Origin: Methylomarinum sp964474415
GTDB taxonomy: Bacteria; Pseudomonadota; Gammaproteobacteria; Methylococcales; Methylomonadaceae
NCBI GenBank assembly: GCA_964474415.1
Contig: CAYYSO010000073.1
Location: forward strand, 1 to 12,286
Length of the DNA stretch: 12,286 bases
Reading direction: 5' to 3'
The notes beneath the pieces were generated by a model. That model was not told the DNA's origin and ran no database searches. It saw only the letters and a list, made by a program, of their open reading frames with translations. The position numbers and the translations under genes were made by a program. The number at the start of each line of letters is the position of its first letter. Within the stretch, counting starts at the first letter, position 1. This document shows, piece by piece, positions 1-6,297 of this stretch.

Positions 1-605
1 GGTTAGGCGAGAAAAAAGCCAATATCACTGTCGTTGATTTAAGTTCTGTTCCAACTGATGTAAGACCGGCTGTTTCAGCCCAGGTTGGACGTCTTGCCTA
101 TGAATTTAACTATTGGAATCCTAAAAGACGTGACTTTCCCATCACTTTGATTTGCGAAGAAGCCCATGCCTATATCCCCAGGGAAAAAGGGGGGCAATTT
201 GAAGGAACCAAGAAAATGATGGAACGAATCGCTAAAGAAGGGCGTAAATATGGTGTTTCTATTGGCGTTGTCAGTCAAAGACCGACGGAATTATCTGAGA
301 CCATGCTATCACAATGCAGTTCTTTTATTTGTTTAAGAACAACCAACCCGGATGATCAGCAATATATCAGAGGACTGGTTCCAGAGGCTGAAGGTGATTT
401 AACCGATATTCTGACCTCACTGGGAAGAGGTGAGGCGTTAGTATTGGGCGAAGCGGCGCCGTTACCGACAAGAGTACAAATTTACAGACCCGATCCGGCG
501 CCAAAAAGTAATGATGTAGATTATTATACCAGTTGGCGTGAAGGCCCTGATGATCTGGATGTGGAAGGGATTGTTAATAATTGGCGCACACAAACAAGAA
601 CCTAA
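1..605 (+). CDS. HerA-type ATPase, C-terminal part (5' truncated)
   Basis: The open frame enters from the left edge (first full codon at position 3) and ends at TAA 603-605, so about 200 C-terminal residues are visible. They look like the second half of a HerA/FtsK-type RecA-fold hexameric ATPase. The Walker B strand reads TLICEEAH and is followed by AYIPRE. A helix with KEGRKYG leads to the VSQRPTELSETMLSQC sensor region, then LRTTNPDDQQYI and the GEALVLGEAAPLP strand. Walker A lies off the window. Archaeal HerA pumps DNA with the NurA nuclease; bacterial relatives are often paired with Sir2, DUF4297 or nuclease partners in anti-phage systems. The C-terminal tail (DYYTSWREGPDDLD to NNWRTQ) resembles, from memory, the defence-associated group, but the partner gene would lie upstream and cannot be seen. 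The family assignment is firm; the role is open. Confidence 0.88.
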   Translation, partial: LGEKKANITVVDLSSVPTDVRPAVSAQVGRLAYEFNYWNPKRRDFPITLICEEAHAYIPREKGGQFEGTKKMMERIAKEGRKYGVSIGVVSQRPTELSETMLSQCSSFICLRTTNPDDQQYIRGLVPEAEGDLTDILTSLGRGEALVLGEAAPLPTRVQIYRPDPAPKSNDVDYYTSWREGPDDLDVEGIVNNWRTQTRT

Positions 606-651
606 AAAGCTTGCTAAGCATTATATGAATAAAGGTGTCGACAGCAGGGCT

Positions 652-683
652 AAAGATCACGAAGGATGTTCTTCGTGATCTTT
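652..683. terminator. bidirectional hairpin terminator between convergent genes
   Basis: A perfect 13-bp inverted repeat (arm AAAGATCACGAAG at 652-664, its complement at 671-683) encloses a 6-base loop GATGTT. It lies in the 94-base gap between the convergent ATPase and PpiC genes. The arms start with AAA and end with TTT, so each strand gives a short U run at the stem end, as in small bidirectional intrinsic terminators. The U tract is only three bases plus TATATA, so termination strength is uncertain. Confidence 0.75.
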
Positions 684-699
684 ATATAGGATTTAAAAT

Positions 700-1734
700 T
701 TAAGGCTGAGAATTATCATTGTTAATTTTTGCATTTTCAGCTGCCTCTTTAATATTATCTTCAACTATTTCCACCACTTCTTGTGCTTTTTCCTTAATGC
801 TTTCTGTGGCTTTCTGGTCGTTTTGTTTAACCGTTTCATTGGCCTGTTCTGTTATATTCTGATCAGGCGTTTCAGCGTTTAATTGTGAGGCTTCTGCAGG
901 TGCTTTTTTATCAGTTAACAGTGTTAAAATTTCGACTTTAGCCTGTTTACGTAAATTTTCCATCATTGTTTGAATTTTTTTACGTTGCAGCATGGGACGA
1001 ATTTGTTCTTTGACAGCCTCAAACGGAGGAGGCGTTTGCGATCTGGAATCTTCTCTTAAAATAACATGCCAACCAAACTGTGTTTCAACAGGCTCAGTTG
1101 TAAATTTTCCATTTTCCAGAGCAATTACAGCTTCAGAAAAAGGAGTTACCATTCTGTCAGCGGTAAACCAGCCTAAATCTCCGCCTTGAGGAGCTGAAGG
1201 GCCTGTCGATTTTGTTTTGGCCAGTACGACAAAATCAGCGCCTTGAGATAGCTCTTCAATTAATTCTTTAGCTTCATCTTCAGTTTTAACTAGAATATGA
1301 CGAGCCTTATATTCAGTACCTGCATTTGCCATTTTAGCATCATATTCCGCTTTGATTTCTTCATCAGTTACTGGATTTGATTTTAGATAATTTTGTATAT
1401 CTTCTTGAGATAATAACGAACTTTTAACCGTTGCCATGCGTTCAACAAATTCTGGAGTTTTATCCAAATGTTTCTGCACGGCATCCTGAACCAACAATTC
1501 GCGTTGAATTAATTCCTCCACTAATTGTTCTTTAGGAAATTTTTGCCCATGACTACGTTGTGCTATTTCATTTTCCAAAGTTTGTAAAGATTTTTTACTG
1601 ATGTATGTACCGTTAACAACAGCTACTGCATCTTCTTTGCTAACAGTTGGAGTAGTTTTCTTGGTTTTTTCTTCAAAACAACCTGACAATAAAGTAGTGC
1701 TGACTAGAATTACGGGAATTAATTTTTTATTCAT
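700..1734 (-). CDS. lipoprotein parvulin-type peptidyl-prolyl isomerase (PpiC/SurA/PrsA-like)
   Basis: This is a 344-aa secreted foldase. Residues 1-19 form a lipoprotein signal (MNKK, hydrophobic core, lipobox LLSGC with Cys19). Residue +2 is Phe, not Asp, so by the usual Lol rule the protein should go to the outer membrane facing the periplasm. Residues ~35-135 are the helical SurA_N/PrsA-like part. Residues ~141-230 are a rotamase domain with the hallmark stretches ARHILVK, GGDLGWF and FGWHVILRED. The tail from ~275 to 344 is polar and low in complexity, rich in Lys, Glu, Asn and Gln, and probably a flexible or coiled spacer; this is longer than in a plain PpiC protein. An AAAGGA ribosome-binding site precedes ATG 1734. 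It is the last gene of the yciB operon, 13 bases after bolA. It likely helps fold envelope proteins; its clients are unknown. Confidence 0.9.
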   Translation of the reverse strand: MNKKLIPVILVSTTLLSGCFEEKTKKTTPTVSKEDAVAVVNGTYISKKSLQTLENEIAQRSHGQKFPKEQLVEELIQRELLVQDAVQKHLDKTPEFVERMATVKSSLLSQEDIQNYLKSNPVTDEEIKAEYDAKMANAGTEYKARHILVKTEDEAKELIEELSQGADFVVLAKTKSTGPSAPQGGDLGWFTADRMVTPFSEAVIALENGKFTTEPVETQFGWHVILREDSRSQTPPPFEAVKEQIRPMLQRKKIQTMMENLRKQAKVEILTLLTDKKAPAEASQLNAETPDQNITEQANETVKQNDQKATESIKEKAQEVVEIVEDNIKEAAENAKINNDNSQP

Positions 1735-1747
1735 TGATGAGATTCCT

Positions 1748-2014
1748 TTAGTGTTTTTCTGATGGAGTTAAAGCATTAATACCTAGCGCATGAATTTCTT
1801 GTTTCATTAAGTCGTCCAACGCTTGGTAGATTAACTGATGTCTTTGCACTAGCGACTTACCAGTAAATTTATCGGTCACAATGGTAACATTATAGTGTCC
1901 GCCACCGCTTTGTGCGCCTGCATGACCGGCATGAGCGGCACTATTGTCTATTACTTCTATAAGCTCGGGGGAAAGGGCTTTATTTAGTTTTTGTTTGATA
2001 ATATCGGATATCAT
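1748..2014 (-). CDS. bolA: BolA family protein
   Basis: At 88 aa this is the normal length for a BolA/IbaG protein. The N-terminal helix (IIKQKLNKALSPELIEVID) is followed by a Gly/His-rich loop (HAGHAGAQSGGGHYNV), strand VTIVTDKFTGKSLVQRHQLIY, and the conserved tail QEIHALGINALTPSE. The His residues of the loop and of RHQ and IHAL are those usually conserved in BolA proteins. Family members bind monothiol glutaredoxins with a shared [2Fe-2S] cluster and act in iron-sulfur trafficking and, in E. coli, in envelope and stress responses. The ATG shares the ATGA tetranucleotide with the yciI stop, indicating translational coupling. Whether it is BolA1 or the IbaG type is not settled; the glycine-rich loop favours BolA. 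Confidence 0.92.
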   Translation of the reverse strand: MISDIIKQKLNKALSPELIEVIDNSAAHAGHAGAQSGGGHYNVTIVTDKFTGKSLVQRHQLIYQALDDLMKQEIHALGINALTPSEKH

Positions 2015-2313
2015 TGAGGAAACACCTGCTTAAAAGGTTTTACTGTCACACGAGCATAAACTCCTGCTTTCATATAAGGGTCGGCATCTGCCCACATTTG
2101 AGCTTCTGTCAGACTGTTAAACTCAGCAACGACCAGGCTGCCGGTAAATCCTGCCTCACCTGGGTTATCACTGTCAATTGCAGGGTGAGGGCCTGCCAGA
2201 ATCAGGCGTCCTTCATCCTGTAGTTTTTGCAAGCGCTGCAAATGAGCTGGCCGGACTGAAAGTCTCAGATTCAGGCTGTTGGCAGCATCTTGACTGATAA
2301 CGGCATATAACAC
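2011..2313 (-). CDS. yciI: YciI family protein
   Basis: A 100-aa dimeric alpha+beta barrel (ferredoxin-like fold) protein of the YciI/YCII family. Visible family features are the starting strand LYAVISQD, the RPAHLQRLQKL helix carrying the conserved His (RPAHL), GRLILAGPHP, the strand GSLVVAEFNS, and the AQMWADADPY segment with the conserved Asp. The start is GTG at 2313, overlapping the yciB TAG by one base; no ATG fits the conserved N-terminus. Family members have been proposed to be small enzymes using a His-Asp pair, and some distant members are dehalogenases or muconolactone-isomerase-like, but the substrate of YciI itself is not established. In many gammaproteobacteria it lies next to yciB, as here. 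Confidence 0.92.
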   Translation of the reverse strand: MLYAVISQDAANSLNLRLSVRPAHLQRLQKLQDEGRLILAGPHPAIDSDNPGEAGFTGSLVVAEFNSLTEAQMWADADPYMKAGVYARVTVKPFKQVFPQ

Positions 2314-2855
2314 TATTTCTTTTCCTCTGTTTCGGGGAGATATTTATACAGGTAAACCATTTGCAGAATGATAAAAACAATCATCAGCCCGGGTACGCCA
2401 AAAGTCTTAAAAGTAACCCAATCATCGGTATTATAAGAATACATGACATAAAGATTGAGAAATCCCACACTGATAAAAAACAATGACCACATCAGATTTA
2501 GTCGTTTCCATATCGCCACGGGTAATTCCAGGTTCGCACCCATCATACGCTGAACAAAGGGTTGTTTACCTATGAATTGACTACCCAGAAAGGCAATACC
2601 AAATAACCACTCAATGATACTCAATTTCCATTTGATAAAATTTTCATCCTGCAAATAGATAGTGGCGCCACCCATTACTAAAATCAACCCCAGAGTAATC
2701 CCTTGCATTTTTTCTACTTTTCGGAATTTAAACCAGGTAAAGGCCACTTGAAATACCGTGGCAACAATCACTACCGCCGTTGCAACATAAATGTCATATA
2801 ATTTGTAAGCGATAAAAAACAGGATAATCGGGATAAATTCTAATAATTGCTTCAT
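2313..2855 (-). CDS. yciB: YciB/IspZ inner-membrane protein (septation protein A)
   Basis: A 180-aa polytopic inner-membrane protein. The start MKQLLEFIPIILFFIAYKLYDIYVATA matches the E. coli YciB N-terminus almost position for position, and the length is that of the family (~180). About five hydrophobic segments can be seen, at residues ~4-20, 22-42, 52-68, 80-92 and 118-136, with a last one at ~152-170. The charged tail is cytoplasmic. The conserved IEWLFG and GSQFIGKQPFVQRMM stretches and WKRLN are present. YciB is implicated in cell-envelope synthesis and division, and in Shigella in intracellular septation. No good Shine-Dalgarno precedes ATG 2855 (A/T-rich leader), so the start is chosen by homology. 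It is second in the operon, 28 bases after the 109-aa gene. Confidence 0.95.
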   Translation of the reverse strand: MKQLLEFIPIILFFIAYKLYDIYVATAVVIVATVFQVAFTWFKFRKVEKMQGITLGLILVMGGATIYLQDENFIKWKLSIIEWLFGIAFLGSQFIGKQPFVQRMMGANLELPVAIWKRLNLMWSLFFISVGFLNLYVMYSYNTDDWVTFKTFGVPGLMIVFIILQMVYLYKYLPETEEKK

Positions 2856-2883
2856 TTTTAATGTTTTATACTATTTTTGTTTG

Positions 2884-3213
2884 TCAAATATAAAAGTCTA
2901 TATTTGTTAATTGTGAACGTTGTTCATGCTGGGGTTGATTGGCTGAATCAATATATGCTGTCAACGCTTTTTGTGTGCGCATATCAATGAATTTTTGAAC
3001 ACTGTTTGGAATATTAAAAGGCTCCAGCTGATCAAGTTCTTTTCCGAATTGTTCAGTCGTTAAAACAACTTTGTTGGACTGGCTGAGGGCTTGTTTGTCT
3101 TTTTTAACGGTATTTAGTTTATGAGTGTCATTGTTTGCATTACTTGATTTTGCAGATTGCGACTGATTGATGCCCGCTGGATAATAAGCTACTGATGAAC
3201 TATGTATCTTCAC
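2884..3213 (-). CDS. hypothetical protein, 109 aa, first gene of the yciB operon
   Basis: I do not recognise this protein. It starts at GTG 3213 with AGGA seven bases upstream and is first in a five-gene operon. It has no signal peptide or membrane segment. Residues 1-50 are polar and rich in Ser, Asn, Gln and Lys, so probably disordered. Residues 51-95 carry two likely amphipathic helices (TTEQFGKELDQLE and SVQKFIDMRTQKALTAYID). The end, with RSQLTNIDFYI, looks like a short conserved terminal motif of a family of small proteobacterial proteins, but I cannot name it. Coding character and the ribosome-binding site support it as a real gene; its function is unknown. Confidence 0.75.
   Translation of the reverse strand: MKIHSSSVAYYPAGINQSQSAKSSNANNDTHKLNTVKKDKQALSQSNKVVLTTEQFGKELDQLEPFNIPNSVQKFIDMRTQKALTAYIDSANQPQHEQRSQLTNIDFYI
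2885..2906 (-). repeat. 8-bp inverted repeat overlapping a stop codon
   Basis: CAAATATA (2885-2892) pairs with TATATTTG (2899-2906) around a 6-base loop. The stem includes the last codons and stop of the 109-aa gene, just before yciB. It is AT-rich and is followed in the transcribed direction by A-rich sequence, not a U run, so it is not a classic terminator. It could be an RNA processing or stability element, or chance in AT-rich DNA. Confidence 0.35.
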
Positions 3214-3272
3214 GTAATTATCCTAAAAATTTCACTTGACCGCATTTAATTAAGCGACAAGGGGCGGTTAAC

Positions 3273-3300
3273 ACTATACAAATACAAAAGTCATCCTCAA
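3273..3300 (-). promoter_or_regulatory. putative sigma70 promoter of the yciB operon
   Basis: On the minus strand a -35-like TTGAGG (3300-3295) and a -10-like TATAGT (3278-3273) are separated by 16 bases. Transcription would start near 3266, leaving a leader of about 50 bases before the GTG at 3213. This was judged by eye only. Confidence 0.35.
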
Positions 3301-3326
3301 CCAAAATTAAACCGGACTAAAGCAGA

Positions 3327-3354
3327 TTGCAAACTGGACTGCTAATTGTAAAAT
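3327..3354 (+). promoter_or_regulatory. putative sigma70 promoter of the DUF1244-methyltransferase pair
   Basis: TTGCAA (3327-3332) and TAAAAT (3349-3354) are separated by 16 bases, giving a start near 3361 and a leader of about 60 bases. The leader holds three AATGT repeats at 3366, 3376 and 3385. The two divergent promoters in this 211-base gap do not overlap. Confidence 0.35.
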
Positions 3355-3424
3355 CTTTGAATACGAATGTACATGAATGTTCAAATGTTTCTGATAAAAT
3401 GATCCGATTTGAGAGGATATTATA

Positions 3425-3727
3425 ATGAATAACACCGATACAGAGATTGAAGCAGCTGCATTTAGAAAATTGCTTAATCATTTGCAGCAGCATACCGAAG
3501 TACAAAATATTGATTTAATGATTCTAGCGGATTTTTGTCGTAATTGCCTTGCAAAATGGTATGTTACTGTAGCGCAAGAGCAGGGCAAGGAAATTAGTTA
3601 TGAAGATGCCCGGGAAGTTGTTTATGGCATGCCTTATAGCCAATGGAAAGAAAAATATCAGGTAGAAGCCACGCCGGAACAACTCGAAGCTTATCAACGC
3701 AAACTGGATGAAAAAAGCGCATTATGA
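3425..3727 (+). CDS. DUF1244 family protein
   Basis: This 100-aa cytoplasmic protein is recognisable as DUF1244: an N-terminal helix FRKLLNHLQQHTEVQNIDLM, the signature ADFCRNCLAKWY (residues 35-46, Cys38 and Cys41), and GMPYSQWKEKYQ (69-79), followed by a charged helix. The family is common in proteobacteria, is small and helical, and has no assigned function to my knowledge; the CxxC could bind metal or be redox active, but a single CxxC is weak evidence. A good AGAGGA site lies seven bases before ATG 3425. Its TGA overlaps the ATG of the methyltransferase (ATGA), so the two are translationally coupled and probably act together. Confidence 0.9.
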   Translation: MNNTDTEIEAAAFRKLLNHLQQHTEVQNIDLMILADFCRNCLAKWYVTVAQEQGKEISYEDAREVVYGMPYSQWKEKYQVEATPEQLEAYQRKLDEKSAL

Positions 3728-4461
3728 CCAATAAACATCAGTATGATGCCATGTTTTCCGGTATCATTGGCCAGGATTATGACATGCTTAAACAGATCTG
3801 TCCCTTAGCGGCAGAAATGAGTCGTCTGGTTGGTAACGCGGTTCATAATTATTGTGTCAAACATTTTTCAAAAGCGATAAAAGTACTTGAATTGGGCGGC
3901 GGAACAGGGATTACAACCTTGTCTATTTTATCAGCCAATGACCGGTTAACGGTGCTAAGCGTTGACAATGAGCCCAACATGCAAGAACAAGCCAAAAAGC
4001 ACTTGAAAAAATGGGTGGAAGAGGGCAGATTGAGCTTTTCCACCGATGATGCTCTGACAGCGCTGCAAGCTTTGGAAACTGACAGCATGGATATATTGGC
4101 TTCCGCCTATACCCTGCATAATTTTGAAGCCCACTATCGAGCCAAAGTTATCAGTGAAATTTATCGGGTGTTAAAACCAGGCGGTCAATTTATCAATGGA
4201 GACCGTTATGGTTTGGATGATATTTCTACGCATACCCGAATGATTCAGCAGGAAGTAGCAGGGTATTTTAAGGTGTTAACCAAAAATCAAAGCCTGGATT
4301 TACTGGAGCACTGGATAATTCATCTATTTAACGACGAATCTGAAAATCACGTCATGCGTGAAACGGTATCTTTGGATCAACTAAAGGAAAAGGGGTTTAA
4401 AGATGTCGTATTATCCAATCGAATGGAAGTTAATGCATTAGTAACGGCCAATAAATATTAG
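3724..4461 (+). CDS. class I SAM-dependent methyltransferase
   Basis: A 245-aa Rossmann-fold methyltransferase. Motif I is VLELGGGTG (residues 54-62), the acidic residue ending beta-2 is in SVDNEP (Asp81), motif II/III lies around FSTDDALTAL, motif IV is DILASAYTLHNF (123-134), and the post-motif strand IYRVLKPGGQFINGD (146-160) is typical of the Methyltransf_11/25 group. The C-terminal third (EVAGYFKVLTKNQSLDLLEHWIIHLF onward) probably forms the substrate cap. The substrate (small molecule, lipid or protein) cannot be read from the sequence. It is coupled to the DUF1244 gene and ends nine bases from the convergent tolC-like gene, with no terminator visible between them. Confidence 0.9.
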   Translation: MTNKHQYDAMFSGIIGQDYDMLKQICPLAAEMSRLVGNAVHNYCVKHFSKAIKVLELGGGTGITTLSILSANDRLTVLSVDNEPNMQEQAKKHLKKWVEEGRLSFSTDDALTALQALETDSMDILASAYTLHNFEAHYRAKVISEIYRVLKPGGQFINGDRYGLDDISTHTRMIQQEVAGYFKVLTKNQSLDLLEHWIIHLFNDESENHVMRETVSLDQLKEKGFKDVVLSNRMEVNALVTANKY

Positions 4462-4470
4462 AAAACCCAG

Positions 4471-5787
4471 TTACAAATGCGCCAAAAACTGATTAACCTG
4501 TTGCAAATCGACTTGACTCAAACTGCCGGCCGCTTCTTTTAATTTAATTCCGTTAATTAAATAATCATAGCGGCTACGGGCATAATCCCTTTTTGATCGA
4601 TAAAGATTACGTTGTTCGGCCAAAACGTCAACCATGGTACGAGTACCCACTTCAAAACCGGCTTCCGTTGCTTCCAGGGCGCTTTCTGCTGATTTAACAG
4701 TAGCTGCCAGCGCCTTAACGCGATTGAGACTGGTGAGCACCCCCCTATAGGAAGTTTTGACTTGCCGGGTAACTGTTCGTTTAACCTTAATAAGATTTTC
4801 TTTTTCTCTCTCAAATTCATATTGTGCCTGTTTAGAACGCGAATAAACAGCCCCACCTTCAAATAGTGGCAAATTAAGCTGCAGGCCGACACTTTGTACA
4901 TTTCCCCGCAAACCAAAACTGCTGGTATTATCTTGCAAATTATAATTGGCAATAATATCAATTGTTGGCAAATGTCCGCTTTGTTGCAAGGCAACTGCTT
5001 TTCTGGATACTTCGGTCTGATTAAGTTGAGCTACTATGCTAAAATTATTCGCTTCAGCCGCTTTGGCCCAAGATGAAATGTCAGCAGGCTCTGGTAAATT
5101 GAGTTTAATCTCTTTAAGTAAAGGACTTAAGTTTGCATCATTTTCACCAATAATTTCCCTTAAAACTTCTTTTTCATCATCCAGAAAGTTTGCCGCTTCA
5201 ATTTCATTGGCCCTTGCCTGGTCGAAAGCAGCCTGAGCTTCATAAACATCAGTAATTGCGATTAAACCAACCTCAAATCGTTGTTTTGCCTGTTCCAATT
5301 GTTTTTCTATGGCATTTTTCTCAGCAATAGTAAATTCCAAATTATCCTGCGCAGCCAAGATATTAAAATAGGCTTCAACTGTTTTAACCATTAAAGCCTG
5401 ATACTGTGCCTGATATTGTGCTTCAGTCTGAGCAATTTGATTATCTGACTGGCTTAACTGAATCCAGTGATCCCAATGAAAAACAGGTTGGGTAAAATTA
5501 ATAGTGAGCGACTGACTCCAATAATGTTGAGTACCAGAGTTTTGGAAAGTAAATTTCTGATTTTTCAAACGATTTCGAGAACTACTCGCAGTTAGCGATA
5601 AATTGGGTAGCATCTGGGCTATGCTTTGGGATTTTATTTCTGCTGTAGCATATTGATTAAGAAAAGAACTTTTGTATTCAGGATCATTTTCTAAGGCTAA
5701 CTGATAGGTTTCAATTAAATTCTGGGCGAATCCTTGTTGAGATGATAACAATGCAATCGAAATTGCAAGAAATTTTAGATTAAACAC
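4471..5787 (-). CDS. tolC: TolC family outer-membrane channel protein
   Basis: From the GTG at 5787 this is a 438-aa TolC-type outer-membrane factor. Residues 1-21 are a signal peptide (basic start, hydrophobic core, GFA then Q). Two repeated outer-membrane-efflux halves follow, each with a beta-barrel hairpin and long coiled coils: LIETYQLALENDPEYKSS opens the first, and FEVGLIAITDVYEAQAAFDQARA and FEVGTRTMVDVLAEQRNLYRSKRDYARSRYDYL are the equivalent helix-turn motifs of the two halves. It trimerises into the exit duct for RND efflux pumps or type I secretion; no partner pump or ABC transporter is adjacent, so the substrate is unknown. The frame stays open up to ATG 5847, but those 20 extra residues have no signal character and no ribosome-binding site, whereas GGAGGT precedes the GTG. 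Confidence 0.92.
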   Translation of the reverse strand: MFNLKFLAISIALLSSQQGFAQNLIETYQLALENDPEYKSSFLNQYATAEIKSQSIAQMLPNLSLTASSSRNRLKNQKFTFQNSGTQHYWSQSLTINFTQPVFHWDHWIQLSQSDNQIAQTEAQYQAQYQALMVKTVEAYFNILAAQDNLEFTIAEKNAIEKQLEQAKQRFEVGLIAITDVYEAQAAFDQARANEIEAANFLDDEKEVLREIIGENDANLSPLLKEIKLNLPEPADISSWAKAAEANNFSIVAQLNQTEVSRKAVALQQSGHLPTIDIIANYNLQDNTSSFGLRGNVQSVGLQLNLPLFEGGAVYSRSKQAQYEFEREKENLIKVKRTVTRQVKTSYRGVLTSLNRVKALAATVKSAESALEATEAGFEVGTRTMVDVLAEQRNLYRSKRDYARSRYDYLINGIKLKEAAGSLSQVDLQQVNQFLAHL

Positions 5788-5790
5788 AAT

Positions 5791-5796
5791 ACCTCC
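5791..5796 (-). promoter_or_regulatory. strong Shine-Dalgarno that decides the tolC start
   Basis: The minus strand reads GGAGGT, three bases before GTG 5787. It is the best ribosome-binding match near this gene and places the start directly at a signal peptide. The in-frame ATG 60 bases upstream has none. Confidence 0.75.
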
Positions 5797-5811
5797 GTAT
5801 TCAGTATGGCT

Positions 5812-5817
5812 ATAATA
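5812..5817 (-). promoter_or_regulatory. possible -10 element upstream of tolC
   Basis: TATTAT on the minus strand would start transcription near 5806, downstream of the ATG at 5847 and upstream of the GTG at 5787, consistent with the GTG start. No good -35 is seen at the usual distance, so this is weak. Confidence 0.25.
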
Positions 5818-5880
5818 ACACCAAGACGAAAAATTGATGATCTTCATGAAAAGGGTTCATAGTATTTACTTACAGTTATT

Positions 5881-5897
5881 CTTTGCTATAACAAATC
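5881..5897 (+). repeat. decayed right terminal inverted repeat of the IS5-like relic
   Basis: CTTTGCTATAACAAATC on the + strand aligns with the left end after the first two G residues, with a changed centre and a one-base insertion. It overlaps a 7-bp hairpin (AAATCAC, AAC, GTGATTT at 5893-5909). Confidence 0.5.
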
Positions 5898-5930
5898 ACA
5901 ACGTGATTTTCCCTAAATTTCATTATCTAT

Positions 5931-6255
5931 TCATGAGACAGGGTAACTTTCGGGCACACCAAGGCCTGTCATTTTGTTCAACGCACCAACACGGAGGTAC
6001 GCCTCAACTTATTGGGCAGAAAAGTTCTATTTTTCAGTTTATCACTAAATAGTCCTTTGATTTGAAACATGGCCGTTTCCGCCAAGCTTCGTTGATGATA
6101 ACCACTTTGTTGTTTCCATTCCTTCTTCCCGATTGATGCCAATGCTCTACCAAGGATTCATCAAACCATATCGTCAATGAACCACGATTGATTAATGCCT
6201 GGTTGTAGTTCGACTAGTTCTTTAGCTTGTACTGTTGTTTCTTTTTCTTCTCCAT
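5931..6255 (-). pseudogene. IS5-family transposase, broken (nonsense, internal deletion, frameshift)
   Basis: From ATG 6255 the frame reads MEKKKKQQYKLKN, then a TAG at 6216-6214 where the family has Trp (KNWSNYNQAL), then SNYNQALINRGSLTIWFDES and LVEHWH. The text then jumps, at roughly 6138-6125 and in another frame, to GKKEWKQQSGYHQRSLAETAMF and GLFSDKLKNRTFLPN, which is the C-terminal region of IS5 transposases. About two thirds of the protein, including the DDE catalytic core, is missing. Near 6008 one base appears lost (NQVEA expected), after which EAYLRVGALNKMTG and LGVPESYPVS end at TGA 5933-5931. The protein cannot be functional. Confidence 0.82.
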
Positions 6256-6279
6256 GCCCTTGAATATGGGGATTCTGTC

Positions 6280-6297
6280 GATTTATGCAACAAAGCC
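6280..6297 (-). repeat. left terminal inverted repeat of the IS5-like relic
   Basis: GGCTTTGTTGCATAAATC on the minus strand, 25 bases upstream of the transposase start. This is the characteristic end sequence of IS903-group IS5 elements. Confidence 0.8.

Larger units (their letters stand above)
5881..6297 (-). mobile_element. relic of an IS5-family (IS903-like) insertion sequence, internally deleted
   Basis: The element runs from a left end GGCTTTGTTGCATAAATC (6297-6280, minus strand), close to the IS903-type terminal repeat, to a decayed right end at 5881-5897. Between them lies a transposase fragment with only its N- and C-terminal parts. At 417 bp it is well under half of a full IS903-like element (about 1.05 kb). 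No target-site duplication is evident in the flanks. It carries both ends but no catalytic core, so it resembles a non-autonomous deletion derivative, though its mutations suggest it is old. Confidence 0.8.

Noticed and set aside
4557..4994. 145-aa minus-strand ORF inside tolC
   Set aside because: It is a shadow in another frame of a clearly conserved TolC coding region.
5848..5880. Target-site duplication flanking the IS relic
   Set aside because: Comparison of the bases next to 5881 and 6297 shows no convincing direct repeat of 2, 3, 4 or 9 bases.
5881..5897. Outward promoter (TTGTTA as -35) from the decayed IS right end driving tolC
   Set aside because: At 17 bases spacing the -10 would be AAGTAA, which matches the consensus poorly.
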